46,899 nt of DNA. Source: JBBDIK01 sp964640385. Its GTDB lineage: Bacteria; Actinomycetota; UBA4738; JBBDHU01. Positions 32,757-40,105 of this stretch are shown here, one piece after another; within the stretch, counting starts at the first letter, position 1; each line of letters begins with the position of its first letter. Under the pieces are notes generated by a model. That model was not told the origin of the DNA and made no database searches. It saw only the letters and a list, made by a program, of their open reading frames with translations. Location of the stretch: contig CAZXFL010000014.1 in the NCBI GenBank assembly GCA_964640385.1, positions 1 to 46,899 of the forward strand. Direction: 5' to 3'. A program made the translations under genes and the position numbers.

Positions 32757-34154
32757 ATGACCAACGACGTACGCGTGGCCGTGATCGGCATCGATTGCGG
32801 CACCCCCCAGATCCTTTTCGACGACCTCAAGTCCGAGGTCCCCAACATCGCCAAGCTGATGGAGGGGTCCATGCACGGGCCGCTCGCCAGCATCACGCCT
32901 CCGATCACCGTTCCGGCGTGGGCGTGCGCGATGACGGGCAAGACGCCCGGCCAACTCGGCATCTACGGATTCCGCAACCGCAAGGACAACACCTACGACG
33001 GGCTTTCCATCGCGACGGCGAGCGCCATCAAGGAGACCACGGTCTGGGATCGGCTGGGTGCGCACGGGAAGAAGTCGCTGCTGATCGGCGTCCCGCCTAG
33101 CTTCCCGCCGACGCCGATCGAGGGGTGGCGGGTCGGATGCTTCCTCACGCCGCCGTCCGCTCCCTCCTACGCGACCCCATCCGAGATCGAGGGCGAGATC
33201 GAGGAGGAGCTCGGGGGCCCCGGCCGGTACATCTTCGACATCCCGAACTTCCGTAAGGCCGGTATGGAACGCGTGATGGCCGACGTGTTCACGATGACCG
33301 AACGGCGATTCAAGGTGGCGCGCCGCCTGGTGCAGAACAAGCCGTGGGACTTCTTCATGCTCTGCGAGATCGCCAGCGACCGGTTGCACCACGTGTTCTG
33401 GGAGTACTACGACCCCAACCATCCGAAGTATGTGGCGGGCAACGAGTTCGAGGGTATGTTCCAGAAGTACTACCGGATGCTCGACAAGGAACTCGGCGAG
33501 CTCCTCGCGGTCCTTCCCGAGGATGTCGTGACCATCATCATGTCCGACCACGGTGCGCGGGCGATGCAAGGCGGCCTCTGCTTCAACGACTGGTTGATCG
33601 AGGAGGGCTACCTGACCCTAGGGACGCAGCCGACCGAGGTCATCCCCGTCTCCAAGGCCGACATCGACTGGTCCAAGACGGTCGCGTGGGGCGACGGCGG
33701 CTACTACGGCCGCCTGTTCCTGAACGTCGTCGGTCGCGAGCCCAGCGGCATCATCGACCCGGGCGACTACGAGTCGGTGCGGGACGAGATGGCGCAGCGC
33801 CTGGAGGCCGCGCCCGGCCCCGACGGCGAACCGCTCGGCACCAAGGTGTTCAAACCGCAGGACGTCTATCCGGAGGTGCGCGGCGTGGCCCCCGACCTGA
33901 TCGTGTACTTCGGAGACCTGGATTGGCGCAGCGTCGGCTCGGTCGGGAACCGGAGTATCTACACCTACGAGAACGACACCGGCCCCGACGGGGCCAACCA
34001 CGACCGGACTGGCATCTTCGTCATGAACGGGCTACGGAACCAGCCCGTCGGCTACACGGAGGGGATGCGGCTGGTCGACGTGGGACCCACCCTCGTCGAC
34101 ATCTATGGACTCGAGGCCCTCGAAGGGGCACAGGGAAGGAGCATGCTTCAGTGA
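32757..34154 (+). CDS. Phosphohydrolase/phosphomutase of the AP superfamily (COG3379-like)
   Basis: A 465-residue cytosolic protein of the alkaline-phosphatase/type I phosphodiesterase fold. Features are VAVIGIDCGTPQILFDDL (metal Asp), the nucleophile region SITPPITVPAWACAMTGKTPG with a Thr in the right place, IYGFRNRK, IMSDHGARAMQ (metal Asp-His) and NHDRTGIFVMNG near the C-terminus. No signal peptide is seen. The biological substrate of this branch is not established. Its stop overlaps the GTG of the APS kinase gene, suggesting linked function. An AGGGGAAG site precedes the ATG. Confidence 0.85.
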   Translation: MTNDVRVAVIGIDCGTPQILFDDLKSEVPNIAKLMEGSMHGPLASITPPITVPAWACAMTGKTPGQLGIYGFRNRKDNTYDGLSIATASAIKETTVWDRLGAHGKKSLLIGVPPSFPPTPIEGWRVGCFLTPPSAPSYATPSEIEGEIEEELGGPGRYIFDIPNFRKAGMERVMADVFTMTERRFKVARRLVQNKPWDFFMLCEIASDRLHHVFWEYYDPNHPKYVAGNEFEGMFQKYYRMLDKELGELLAVLPEDVVTIIMSDHGARAMQGGLCFNDWLIEEGYLTLGTQPTEVIPVSKADIDWSKTVAWGDGGYYGRLFLNVVGREPSGIIDPGDYESVRDEMAQRLEAAPGPDGEPLGTKVFKPQDVYPEVRGVAPDLIVYFGDLDWRSVGSVGNRSIYTYENDTGPDGANHDRTGIFVMNGLRNQPVGYTEGMRLVDVGPTLVDIYGLEALEGAQGRSMLQ

Positions 34155-34786
34155 GCGACCAACGAGGATTGACCGTATGGTTCACCGGCCTCTCCGGGTC
34201 GGGCAAGTCGACGATCGCCGAGATGCTCTACCACGAGTTCGAGGCGCGCGGCATGAAGACCGAGATCCTCGACGGCGACGAGGTCCGCAAGAACCTATCG
34301 AAGGGCCTCGGGTTCTCCAAGGAGGACCGCGACACGAACATCATGCGCATCGGCTACGTCGCCAACCTGCTCACCCGCAACGGCGTGGCGACCATCTGCT
34401 GCCCGATCAGTCCGTACAAAGAGACGCGCGACGCCTGCCGCGAGATGATCGGCGAGAGCTTCGTAGAGGTTCACGTGCACGCCACGCTCGAGGAGCTAGC
34501 GGAGAACCGCGACCCCAAGGGCCTGTACAAGAAGGCACTGGCGGGCGAGATCAAGGACTTCACCGGGGTCGATCCGAATTCCCCGTACGAAGCGCCCGAG
34601 GACCCCGAGCTGAAGGTCGACACCATGGTTCAGAGCCCCGAGGAGTCGCTCCAGTTCGTGCTGAGCCGACTGAAGGAGCTTGGCCACATCGAGAGCGCCG
34701 AGGTCATGGTCGAAGGCGACCGGGCCCACTCCGGTCTCACCGACCTGCGCGTCGACGAGTCCGGCACCGTCGTCAAAGAGTCCTAG
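34151..34786 (+). CDS. cysC: Adenylylsulfate (APS) kinase
   Basis: A 211-residue kinase that phosphorylates APS to PAPS. The P-loop GLSGSGKST is at residues 13-21, followed by DGDEVRKNLSKGLGFSKEDRD, ATICCPISPYKETRD and the family segment DPKGLYKKALAGEIKDFTGV. A C-terminal extension of about 30 residues lies beyond the usual end. No ATP sulfurylase, PAPS reductase or sulfotransferase is nearby; the only coupled partner is the COG3379 phosphohydrolase. It may therefore serve a specialised sulfation or phosphate-transfer pathway (inference). Confidence 0.92.
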   Translation: MSDQRGLTVWFTGLSGSGKSTIAEMLYHEFEARGMKTEILDGDEVRKNLSKGLGFSKEDRDTNIMRIGYVANLLTRNGVATICCPISPYKETRDACREMIGESFVEVHVHATLEELAENRDPKGLYKKALAGEIKDFTGVDPNSPYEAPEDPELKVDTMVQSPEESLQFVLSRLKELGHIESAEVMVEGDRAHSGLTDLRVDESGTVVKES

Positions 34787-34832
34787 CGCCAGGCACGCGC
34801 CGAAAGGGTTCCGAGGCACGGGAGACCCCTGG

Positions 34833-34838
34833 TAGCAT
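34833..34838 (+). promoter_or_regulatory. -10 element for the guaB3 leader (TAGCAT)
   Basis: TAGCAT is six bases before the ATG of a 21-codon ORF, the leaderless spacing used elsewhere in the window. It lies in the 139-base gap between cysC and guaB3 and would give guaB3 its own promoter. A weak TTCCGA-like -35 may lie about 18 bases upstream. Confidence 0.5.
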
Positions 34839-34844
34839 CGAGTG

Positions 34845-34910
34845 ATGAAGCTTCCGCAGGCGCCCGCCTTCCTCCGAAGAGGCGGGCGTTTCGCGTTCCG
34901 GAACAGGTAG
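34845..34910 (+). CDS. Possible 21-residue leader peptide upstream of guaB3
   Basis: A short ORF begins MKLPQAPAFL and ends RFAFRNR before TAG, 15 bases before the guaB3 start. It would be translated from the first base of the predicted transcript. The ORF spans a hairpin with a nine-pair stem (CGCCCGCCT at 34861-34869 with AGGCGGGCG at 34880-34888), and the loop holds TCCTCC, which can pair with the GGAGGG before guaB3. This resembles a leader controlling translation or attenuation, but it could also be only the cysC terminator region. Confidence 0.4.
   Translation: MKLPQAPAFLRRGGRFAFRNR
34861..34891 (+). terminator. Hairpin between cysC and guaB3
   Basis: A nine-pair GC-rich stem with a ten-base loop is followed by TTT. 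It may end transcription from cysC or, if transcription starts at 34845, act inside the guaB3 leader. The U-run is short, so termination is uncertain. Confidence 0.5.
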
Positions 34911-34925
34911 CGAGGTAGGAGGGTC

Positions 34926-36086
34926 ATGGAGATCGAGATCGGCGCGGGTAAGACGGCACGGCGGGCGTACGGGTTCGACGAGGTGGCGATCGTCCCCTCG
35001 CGGCGGACGCGCGATCCGGAGGACGTGACGATCGAGTGGGAGATCGACGCCTACACGTTCCCGCTGCCGATGATGGCCTCCGCGATGGACGCCGCCGTCT
35101 CGCCGGCCACCGCGATCCAGATCGGCCAGCTCGGCGGCCTGGCCTGTCTGAACCTCGAAGGTCTGCAGACGCGCTACGAGGACCCCGAACCGCTCTTCCA
35201 GGAGATCGGCGAGCTGTCCGATGAGAAGGCCACCCGTCGGATGCAGGAGATCTACCAGGAGCCGGTCAAGGACGAACTGATCGTCAAGCGGATCCAGGAG
35301 ATCAAGGAGGGCGGGGTCATCGCCTGCGCCTCGCTCACACCGCAACGGGTCGAGCAGTACGCGAAGCTGGTCGTGGACGCCGAACTCGACATCCTGGTCA
35401 TCCAGGGGACGGTGGTCTCGGGCGAGCACGTCTCCAGCCAGCACGAACCGCTGAACCTCAAGGAGTTCATCCCGGCGTTCGACATCCCGGTGATCGTTGG
35501 CGGGTGCGCGTCGTACGCGACGGCGTTGCACCTCATGCGTACCGGCGCCATCGGCGTCCTGGTCGGGGTCGGTCCGGGGAACGCCTGCACGACTCGCGGC
35601 GTGATCGGGGTCGGCGTTCCGCAGGCCACGGCGATCGCCGACGCAGCGGGCGCCCGCATGCAGCACCTGCACGAGACCGGCCGTTACTGCCACGTCATCG
35701 CCGACGGCGGGATGCGTACCGGTGGGGACATCGCCAAGGCCATCGCGTGCGGGGCGGACGCGGTCATGATCGGCTCACCGCTGACGCGGGCGGAGGAGGC
35801 ACCTGGCCACGGCTACCACTGGGGGATGGCGACGTTCCACCCGACCCTGCCGCGCGGAGCCCGCGTGAAGACCCAGCAGGTCGCCTCGCTGAAGGAGATC
35901 CTGGTCGGCCCCGCGCACGAGAACGACGGCACGTTCAACCTGTTCGGCGCCTTGGCCACCTCGATGGCCACGACCGGCTACGCCACGATCAAGGAGTTCC
36001 AGAAGGCCGAACTGGTCATCGCGCCCTCGATCAAGACCGAGGGCAAGACCTACCAGACGCAGCAGCACGTCGGGATGGGCCACTGA
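34926..36086 (+). CDS. guaB3: GuaB3-type IMP dehydrogenase
   Basis: A 386-residue TIM-barrel protein of the IMPDH-related GuaB3 family, lacking CBS domains. It starts IGAGKTARRAYGFDEVAIVPS and has PLPMMASAMDAAVSPATA, the catalytic loop GPGNACTTRGVIGVGVPQA with Cys221 intact, and VIADGGMRTGGDIAKAIACG. GuaB3 proteins have been linked to IMP oxidation to XMP in some bacteria; in others the role is unclear. guaA, which uses XMP, follows after 17 bases, supporting a role in GMP synthesis. A GTAGGAGG site precedes the ATG. A classical guaB is not in the window. Confidence 0.93.
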   Translation: MEIEIGAGKTARRAYGFDEVAIVPSRRTRDPEDVTIEWEIDAYTFPLPMMASAMDAAVSPATAIQIGQLGGLACLNLEGLQTRYEDPEPLFQEIGELSDEKATRRMQEIYQEPVKDELIVKRIQEIKEGGVIACASLTPQRVEQYAKLVVDAELDILVIQGTVVSGEHVSSQHEPLNLKEFIPAFDIPVIVGGCASYATALHLMRTGAIGVLVGVGPGNACTTRGVIGVGVPQATAIADAAGARMQHLHETGRYCHVIADGGMRTGGDIAKAIACGADAVMIGSPLTRAEEAPGHGYHWGMATFHPTLPRGARVKTQQVASLKEILVGPAHENDGTFNLFGALATSMATTGYATIKEFQKAELVIAPSIKTEGKTYQTQQHVGMGH

Positions 36087-36103
36087 TGGGCGGGGCCTAG
36101 CCC

Positions 36104-37648
36104 GTGACCAAGGAGGCCCCCCGCCCGGTCCTCGTCGTCGACCTGGGGGCGCAGTACGCACAGCTGATCGCTCGGCGTGTACGTGAGTGTCACATCTACT
36201 CCGAGATCGTTCCGCATGACGCGGCGATCGACGATCTGAAGGCCATGCGCCCTGCGGGCATCATCCTCTCGGGCGGTCCGGCGTCCGTGTACGAGGAGGG
36301 CGCGCCGTCGGTCGATCCCGGCATCTTCTCGCTCGGCGTTCCGGTGCTCGGGATCTGCTACGGACACCAGCTCATGGCTCGGTCGCTCGGCGGCGAGGTC
36401 GAGGCGACCGGCCAGCGCGAGTACGGCGGGACGACGGTCTACGTGGAGGGCGCGGGCGTCCTCCTGCAGGATCTCGCTGCCGAGGAGCAGGTGTGGATGA
36501 GCCACGGTGACGCGGTGACCCGGGCTCCGGACGGGTTCCGCGTGACGTCCCGCACGGACGCCATCCCGATCGCCTCGATGGAAGACCCGGAACGCCGGCT
36601 CTACGCCGTCCAGTTCCACCCGGAGGTGGCACACACCCCGAAAGGAACCGCCATCATGAAGCGGTTCCTCTACGAGGGGTGCGGGCTGCTGCCCGACTGG
36701 ACGCCGGCGAACGTCATCGAGCGCAACGTGGAAGCGATCCGCGCGCAGGTCGGCGACGCCGAGGTGCTCTGCGCGCTCTCCGGCGGTGTCGACTCGGCCG
36801 TCGCGGCGCTGCTGGTCCACAAGGCGATCGGGATGCAGCTCACCTGCGTATTCGTCGATACCGGGATGCTGCGGGAGGGCGAGCCCGAGCAGGTCGAGGA
36901 GACCTTCGCGAGGCACTTTAAGGTGCCGTTGGTCCACGTCAAGGCCGCCGATCGGTTCCTCGCCAAGCTCGAGGGAGTGACCGATCCGGAAGCCAAGCGC
37001 AAGGCGATCGGGGAGGAGTTCATCCGCGTGTTCGAGGAGGTCGCTCAGGACCACTCCGGCGCGCGATTCCTGGTGCAGGGAACCCTGTATCCGGACGTGA
37101 TCGAGTCCGGGTCCAAGACCGCGGCCAACATCAAGAGCCATCACAACGTGGGTGGACTGCCCGAGGACATGGACTTCGAGCTGGTGGAGCCGTTGCGCGA
37201 CCTGTTCAAGGACGAGGTCCGCGCGGTCGGCGCCGAGCTCGGGCTGCCCGAGGAGATCACCCAGCGCCAGCCGTTCCCCGGGCCGGGCCTGGCCGTGCGG
37301 ATCGTCGGCGAGGTGAACCTAGAGAACCTGGCGAAAGTGCGCGGCGCCGATCACATCGTGCGCGAGGAGATCCGCCGCGCCGGGCTCGAGCGCGAGACCT
37401 GGCAGGCGTTCTGTGTGCTGCTCGCCGATGTCTCGAGCGTGGGCGTGATGGGCGACGGCCGCACCTACGAATCGCCCGTCGTGGTGCGCGCGGTGACCAG
37501 CGAGGACGCCATGACCGCCGACTGGGCCAGGCTTCCGTATGAGGTGCTCGACGTGATCGCGTCGCGGATCGTGCGTGAGGTGCCGGGCATCAACCGGGTC
37601 GCCTACGACATCACGAGCAAGCCCCCCGGCACGATCGAGTGGGAGTAG
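36104..37648 (+). CDS. guaA: GMP synthase (glutamine-hydrolysing)
   Basis: A 514-residue enzyme that makes GMP from XMP, ATP and glutamine. The class I glutaminase domain has LGICYGHQLMARSLGG (nucleophile Cys) and VQFHPEVAHTP (His-Glu); the ATP-pyrophosphatase P-loop is ALSGGVDSAVAALL; the dimerisation domain contains RQPFPGPGLAVRIVGE and the end reads ITSKPPGTIEWE. The start is a GTG 17 bases after guaB3, suggesting one operon. Confidence 0.97.
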   Translation: MTKEAPRPVLVVDLGAQYAQLIARRVRECHIYSEIVPHDAAIDDLKAMRPAGIILSGGPASVYEEGAPSVDPGIFSLGVPVLGICYGHQLMARSLGGEVEATGQREYGGTTVYVEGAGVLLQDLAAEEQVWMSHGDAVTRAPDGFRVTSRTDAIPIASMEDPERRLYAVQFHPEVAHTPKGTAIMKRFLYEGCGLLPDWTPANVIERNVEAIRAQVGDAEVLCALSGGVDSAVAALLVHKAIGMQLTCVFVDTGMLREGEPEQVEETFARHFKVPLVHVKAADRFLAKLEGVTDPEAKRKAIGEEFIRVFEEVAQDHSGARFLVQGTLYPDVIESGSKTAANIKSHHNVGGLPEDMDFELVEPLRDLFKDEVRAVGAELGLPEEITQRQPFPGPGLAVRIVGEVNLENLAKVRGADHIVREEIRRAGLERETWQAFCVLLADVSSVGVMGDGRTYESPVVVRAVTSEDAMTADWARLPYEVLDVIASRIVREVPGINRVAYDITSKPPGTIEWE

Positions 37649-37655
37649 CCGGCGC

Positions 37656-39284
37656 ATGACGACCACCTCGGGCGGAGCCGTCGCGCAGAAGGCGGCCACG
37701 AGTGTCCTGCTCACCCTGTGCGCCGCGCAGTTCCTGATGGCGTTGGACTCCTCGGTCATGAACGTTTCGATCGCGACCGTGGCCGATGACCTCGGGACCA
37801 CGATCACGGGCATCCAGACCGCCATCGTCCTGTACACGCTGGTCATGGCAATGTTGATGGTGACCGGCGGCAAGATCGGGTCGATCATCGGGCGCAAGCG
37901 CGCCTTCATGATCGGGTGTGTCATCTACTGCTCCGGTTCGCTGACCACCGCGCTGTCGCCGAACCTGGGCTGGCTCATCTTCGGATGGTCCTTCCTCGAA
38001 GGCGTCGGCGCCGCGTTGATCATGCCGGCGATCGTGGCACTGGTGGCCGGCAACTTCCCGGCCGAGGGCCGGCCGCGCGCGTACGGCCTGGTGGGAGCGG
38101 CCGGCGCGATCGCCGTCGCGGTCGGTCCGCTCATCGGTGGGCTCGCGACCACGTATGCGTCCTGGCGGTGGGTGTTTGCGGGGGAAGTATTGGTCGGAGC
38201 CGGCATCCTGCTGCTAACCCGCAAGATCGCGGACGCACCGGTCGACGTCCGCCCACGACTCGACTGGCTCGGCTCGGTCCTCTGGGCGGCGGCGATGGGC
38301 CTGGTGATCATCGCCGTGCTCCGTTCCTCCGAGTGGGGCTGGATCCTTCCCGCCGAGGGCGCGCGGTCGATCCTGGGAATGTCGCTCGTCGTGTGGTTCG
38401 TCCTGGCTGGCTTCGCACTCATGTTGTTGTTCCTGCAGCACGTCCGGCGCCGTGAGGCGGCCGGGTCGGATCCGCTCGTCAGTCCGGGTCTGTTCGCGAA
38501 CCGGCAGATGACCGGCGGGCTGATCATGTTCTTCTTCCAGTTCCTCGTGATGATGGGGCTGTTCTTCGCGATCCCGCTGTACCTGTCCGTCGCGCTCGGT
38601 CTCTCCGCAATAGACACCGGTATCAAGCTGCTGCCCATGTCGCTCACGATGTTGCTGGCGGCCGCGGGTGTGCCGAGATTCCTCCCGACCGCCTCTCCGA
38701 GGAGGATCGTGAACATCGCCCTCATTGTCGCCGTCGTCGGCATCGTCTGGCTGTTCACGGCGATGGATGTCGACGCGACCGCAGCGGTCGTGACGGGGCC
38801 GCTCCTGCTGATCGGCCTCGGCATGGGCGGTCTCGCCTCGCAGCTGGGCGCCGTGACCGTCTCGGCCGTGCCGGACAGTCAGAGCCCCGAGGTCGGCGGT
38901 CTGCAGAACACGGCGAGCCAGTTCGGCGCCTCATTGGGCACGGCGCTGGCGGGCTCGATCCTGATCGCGGCGCTGACCGCCTCCTTCCTGACCGGGATCG
39001 ACCAGAACCCCGCCGTGCCGGACACGGTCGTGGAGCAGGCGAACGTGCAGCTGTCCGACGGTGGGGAGTTCATCTCCGATGCCCAGCTACAGACGGCGCT
39101 CGAGCAGGCCGGCGTCGACGAGCCGACGACCCAGGCGATCGTGGACGCGAACGAGCAGGCGCGGGTGGACGGGCTCCGCGCGACGCTGGCGCTTCTCGCG
39201 CTCTTCGCGTTGATCGCGCTCTTTTTCACCAGGCGGGTCCCGACGCAGCAGCCCGGTGCGCCGCCGCAGACCAGCGCCGCTTAG
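37656..39284 (+). CDS. MFS multidrug-type transporter, DHA2-like
   Basis: A 542-residue membrane protein with about 14 hydrophobic helices, the DHA2 (drug:H+ antiporter) layout. It has LCAAQFLMALDSSVMNVSIATVADDLG in TM1, GGKIGSIIGRKRAFMIG (motif A) and GAAGAIAVAVGPLIGG (antiporter motif C) in TM5. A hydrophilic loop of about 60 residues near 445-505, rich in Gln, Asp and Val, sits before the last helix and is probably extracellular. Substrate cannot be told. The ATG is eight bases after guaA and the 3' end overlaps the convergent sortase gene. Confidence 0.88.
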   Translation: MTTTSGGAVAQKAATSVLLTLCAAQFLMALDSSVMNVSIATVADDLGTTITGIQTAIVLYTLVMAMLMVTGGKIGSIIGRKRAFMIGCVIYCSGSLTTALSPNLGWLIFGWSFLEGVGAALIMPAIVALVAGNFPAEGRPRAYGLVGAAGAIAVAVGPLIGGLATTYASWRWVFAGEVLVGAGILLLTRKIADAPVDVRPRLDWLGSVLWAAAMGLVIIAVLRSSEWGWILPAEGARSILGMSLVVWFVLAGFALMLLFLQHVRRREAAGSDPLVSPGLFANRQMTGGLIMFFFQFLVMMGLFFAIPLYLSVALGLSAIDTGIKLLPMSLTMLLAAAGVPRFLPTASPRRIVNIALIVAVVGIVWLFTAMDVDATAAVVTGPLLLIGLGMGGLASQLGAVTVSAVPDSQSPEVGGLQNTASQFGASLGTALAGSILIAALTASFLTGIDQNPAVPDTVVEQANVQLSDGGEFISDAQLQTALEQAGVDEPTTQAIVDANEQARVDGLRATLALLALFALIALFFTRRVPTQQPGAPPQTSAA

Positions 39285-39931
39285 GCCCCGGGGCTCGCGA
39301 CCAGGTTCGCCGTGACGATCAGCCGCTGGCTCGAGGCGTACTTCGGATTGCACGTCGTGAGCACGAGCGTCGGGTCGTCGGTTTGGGCGAGGACCTTGCC
39401 CGCGGTCTCCTCCGGCAGCACGAAGTTGGCCGTGACCTCGTAGTCGTAGCGCCCGTAGCGGGTCAGCAGGCTGATCCTGTCGCCGACCGCCACCTTGTCC
39501 AGGTCGAAGAACGGATGCAGGTAGGTCGTGCGGTGCCCGGCGATGCCGACCCGGCCGGTGCCGTCCCACGGGTCGGCGGTGTCCAGGTAGTGGCCGGGGC
39601 CTTTCTTCAGGGACTCGTAGTCGGTGCCCTGCACGACGATCATGTCGAGGCCGATCGAAGGGATCACGATCGCGGCGTATGCGTCGCCGGGGAGGACTCG
39701 TGGCGCTTTGCCGGGTGCCGGGATCGGCTGCGGGTCCGAGACCCAGGTCTGGACCGTCGGGCGGAGCTGATCCTGGGCCTGCTGGGTCTCCAGGCCGGTT
39801 CCCCACAGCAGCCACGCGACGTAGCCGCCGAAGTACGCCGCGCCGAGCAGGCAGGCGATGCCGACCCAGCGCAGCACGTGATGCGAGCGAACGCGGCGGG
39901 TGGTGGGCACGTCGGCGGGGACGGAAGTCAC
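39281..39931 (-). CDS. Sortase (class E-like)
   Basis: A 216-residue transpeptidase with an N-terminal membrane anchor (WVGIACLLGAAYFGGYVAWLLW, about residues 22-43) and an extracellular sortase domain. The catalytic triad is visible: His in GIAGHRTTYLHPF, Cys in LTTCNPKY and Arg in SSQRLIV. Class E enzymes usually anchor LAXTG-type surface proteins in high-GC Gram-positives. No substrate with a sorting signal was seen in the window. The GTG start is supported by TAGCGT six bases upstream. Confidence 0.9.
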   Translation of the reverse strand: MTSVPADVPTTRRVRSHHVLRWVGIACLLGAAYFGGYVAWLLWGTGLETQQAQDQLRPTVQTWVSDPQPIPAPGKAPRVLPGDAYAAIVIPSIGLDMIVVQGTDYESLKKGPGHYLDTADPWDGTGRVGIAGHRTTYLHPFFDLDKVAVGDRISLLTRYGRYDYEVTANFVLPEETAGKVLAQTDDPTLVLTTCNPKYASSQRLIVTANLVASPGA

Positions 39932-39937
39932 CCAGTC

Positions 39938-39943
39938 ACGCTA
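39938..39943 (-). promoter_or_regulatory. -10 element of the sortase gene (TAGCGT)
   Basis: On the - strand TAGCGT-N6-GTG precedes the sortase reading frame, the standard leaderless arrangement of this window. Confidence 0.55.
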
Positions 39944-39995
39944 CCGCGGAGACCCCCCACAGGCCATCGACCGGAAGTCCCCCTTGGTAGGAGTC

Positions 39996-40007
39996 GAGCC
40001 CGGGCTC
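39996..40007. repeat. Palindrome GAGCCCGGGCTC
   Basis: A perfect 12-base palindrome in the non-coding stretch between the sortase promoter and the first sequence gap. No gene, tRNA or U-run is associated with it. The rest of 39944-40061 shows nothing recognisable. Confidence 0.35.
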
Positions 40008-40061
40008 CACCGGATCGTTCTGTCGAGAAGGTGGCATCGGCCAGTCCCGGAGATAATGGTC

Positions 40062-40071
40062 NNNNNNNNNN
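40062..40071. other. Assembly gap (10 N) between sortase and helicase
   Basis: Ten N in intergenic DNA, at the place where the -35 box of the helicase promoter would lie. The true gap size is unknown, so linkage of the two sides rests on scaffolding. Confidence 0.99.
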
Positions 40072-40093
40072 CCGGGGCGTCGGCGACCCCGCC

Positions 40094-40099
40094 TAGACT
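40094..40099 (+). promoter_or_regulatory. -10 element of the helicase gene (TAGACT)
   Basis: TAGACT-N6-GTG is identical in hexamer and spacing to the truA fragment and to the 54-residue membrane gene. The -35 region is hidden by the adjacent gap. Confidence 0.6.
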
Positions 40100-40105
40100 G
40101 CATCC

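Noticed and set aside
39944..40061. Checked for a tRNA or small RNA near the GAGCCCGGGCTC palindrome
   Set aside because: No cloverleaf or conserved T-arm/acceptor pairing could be drawn.
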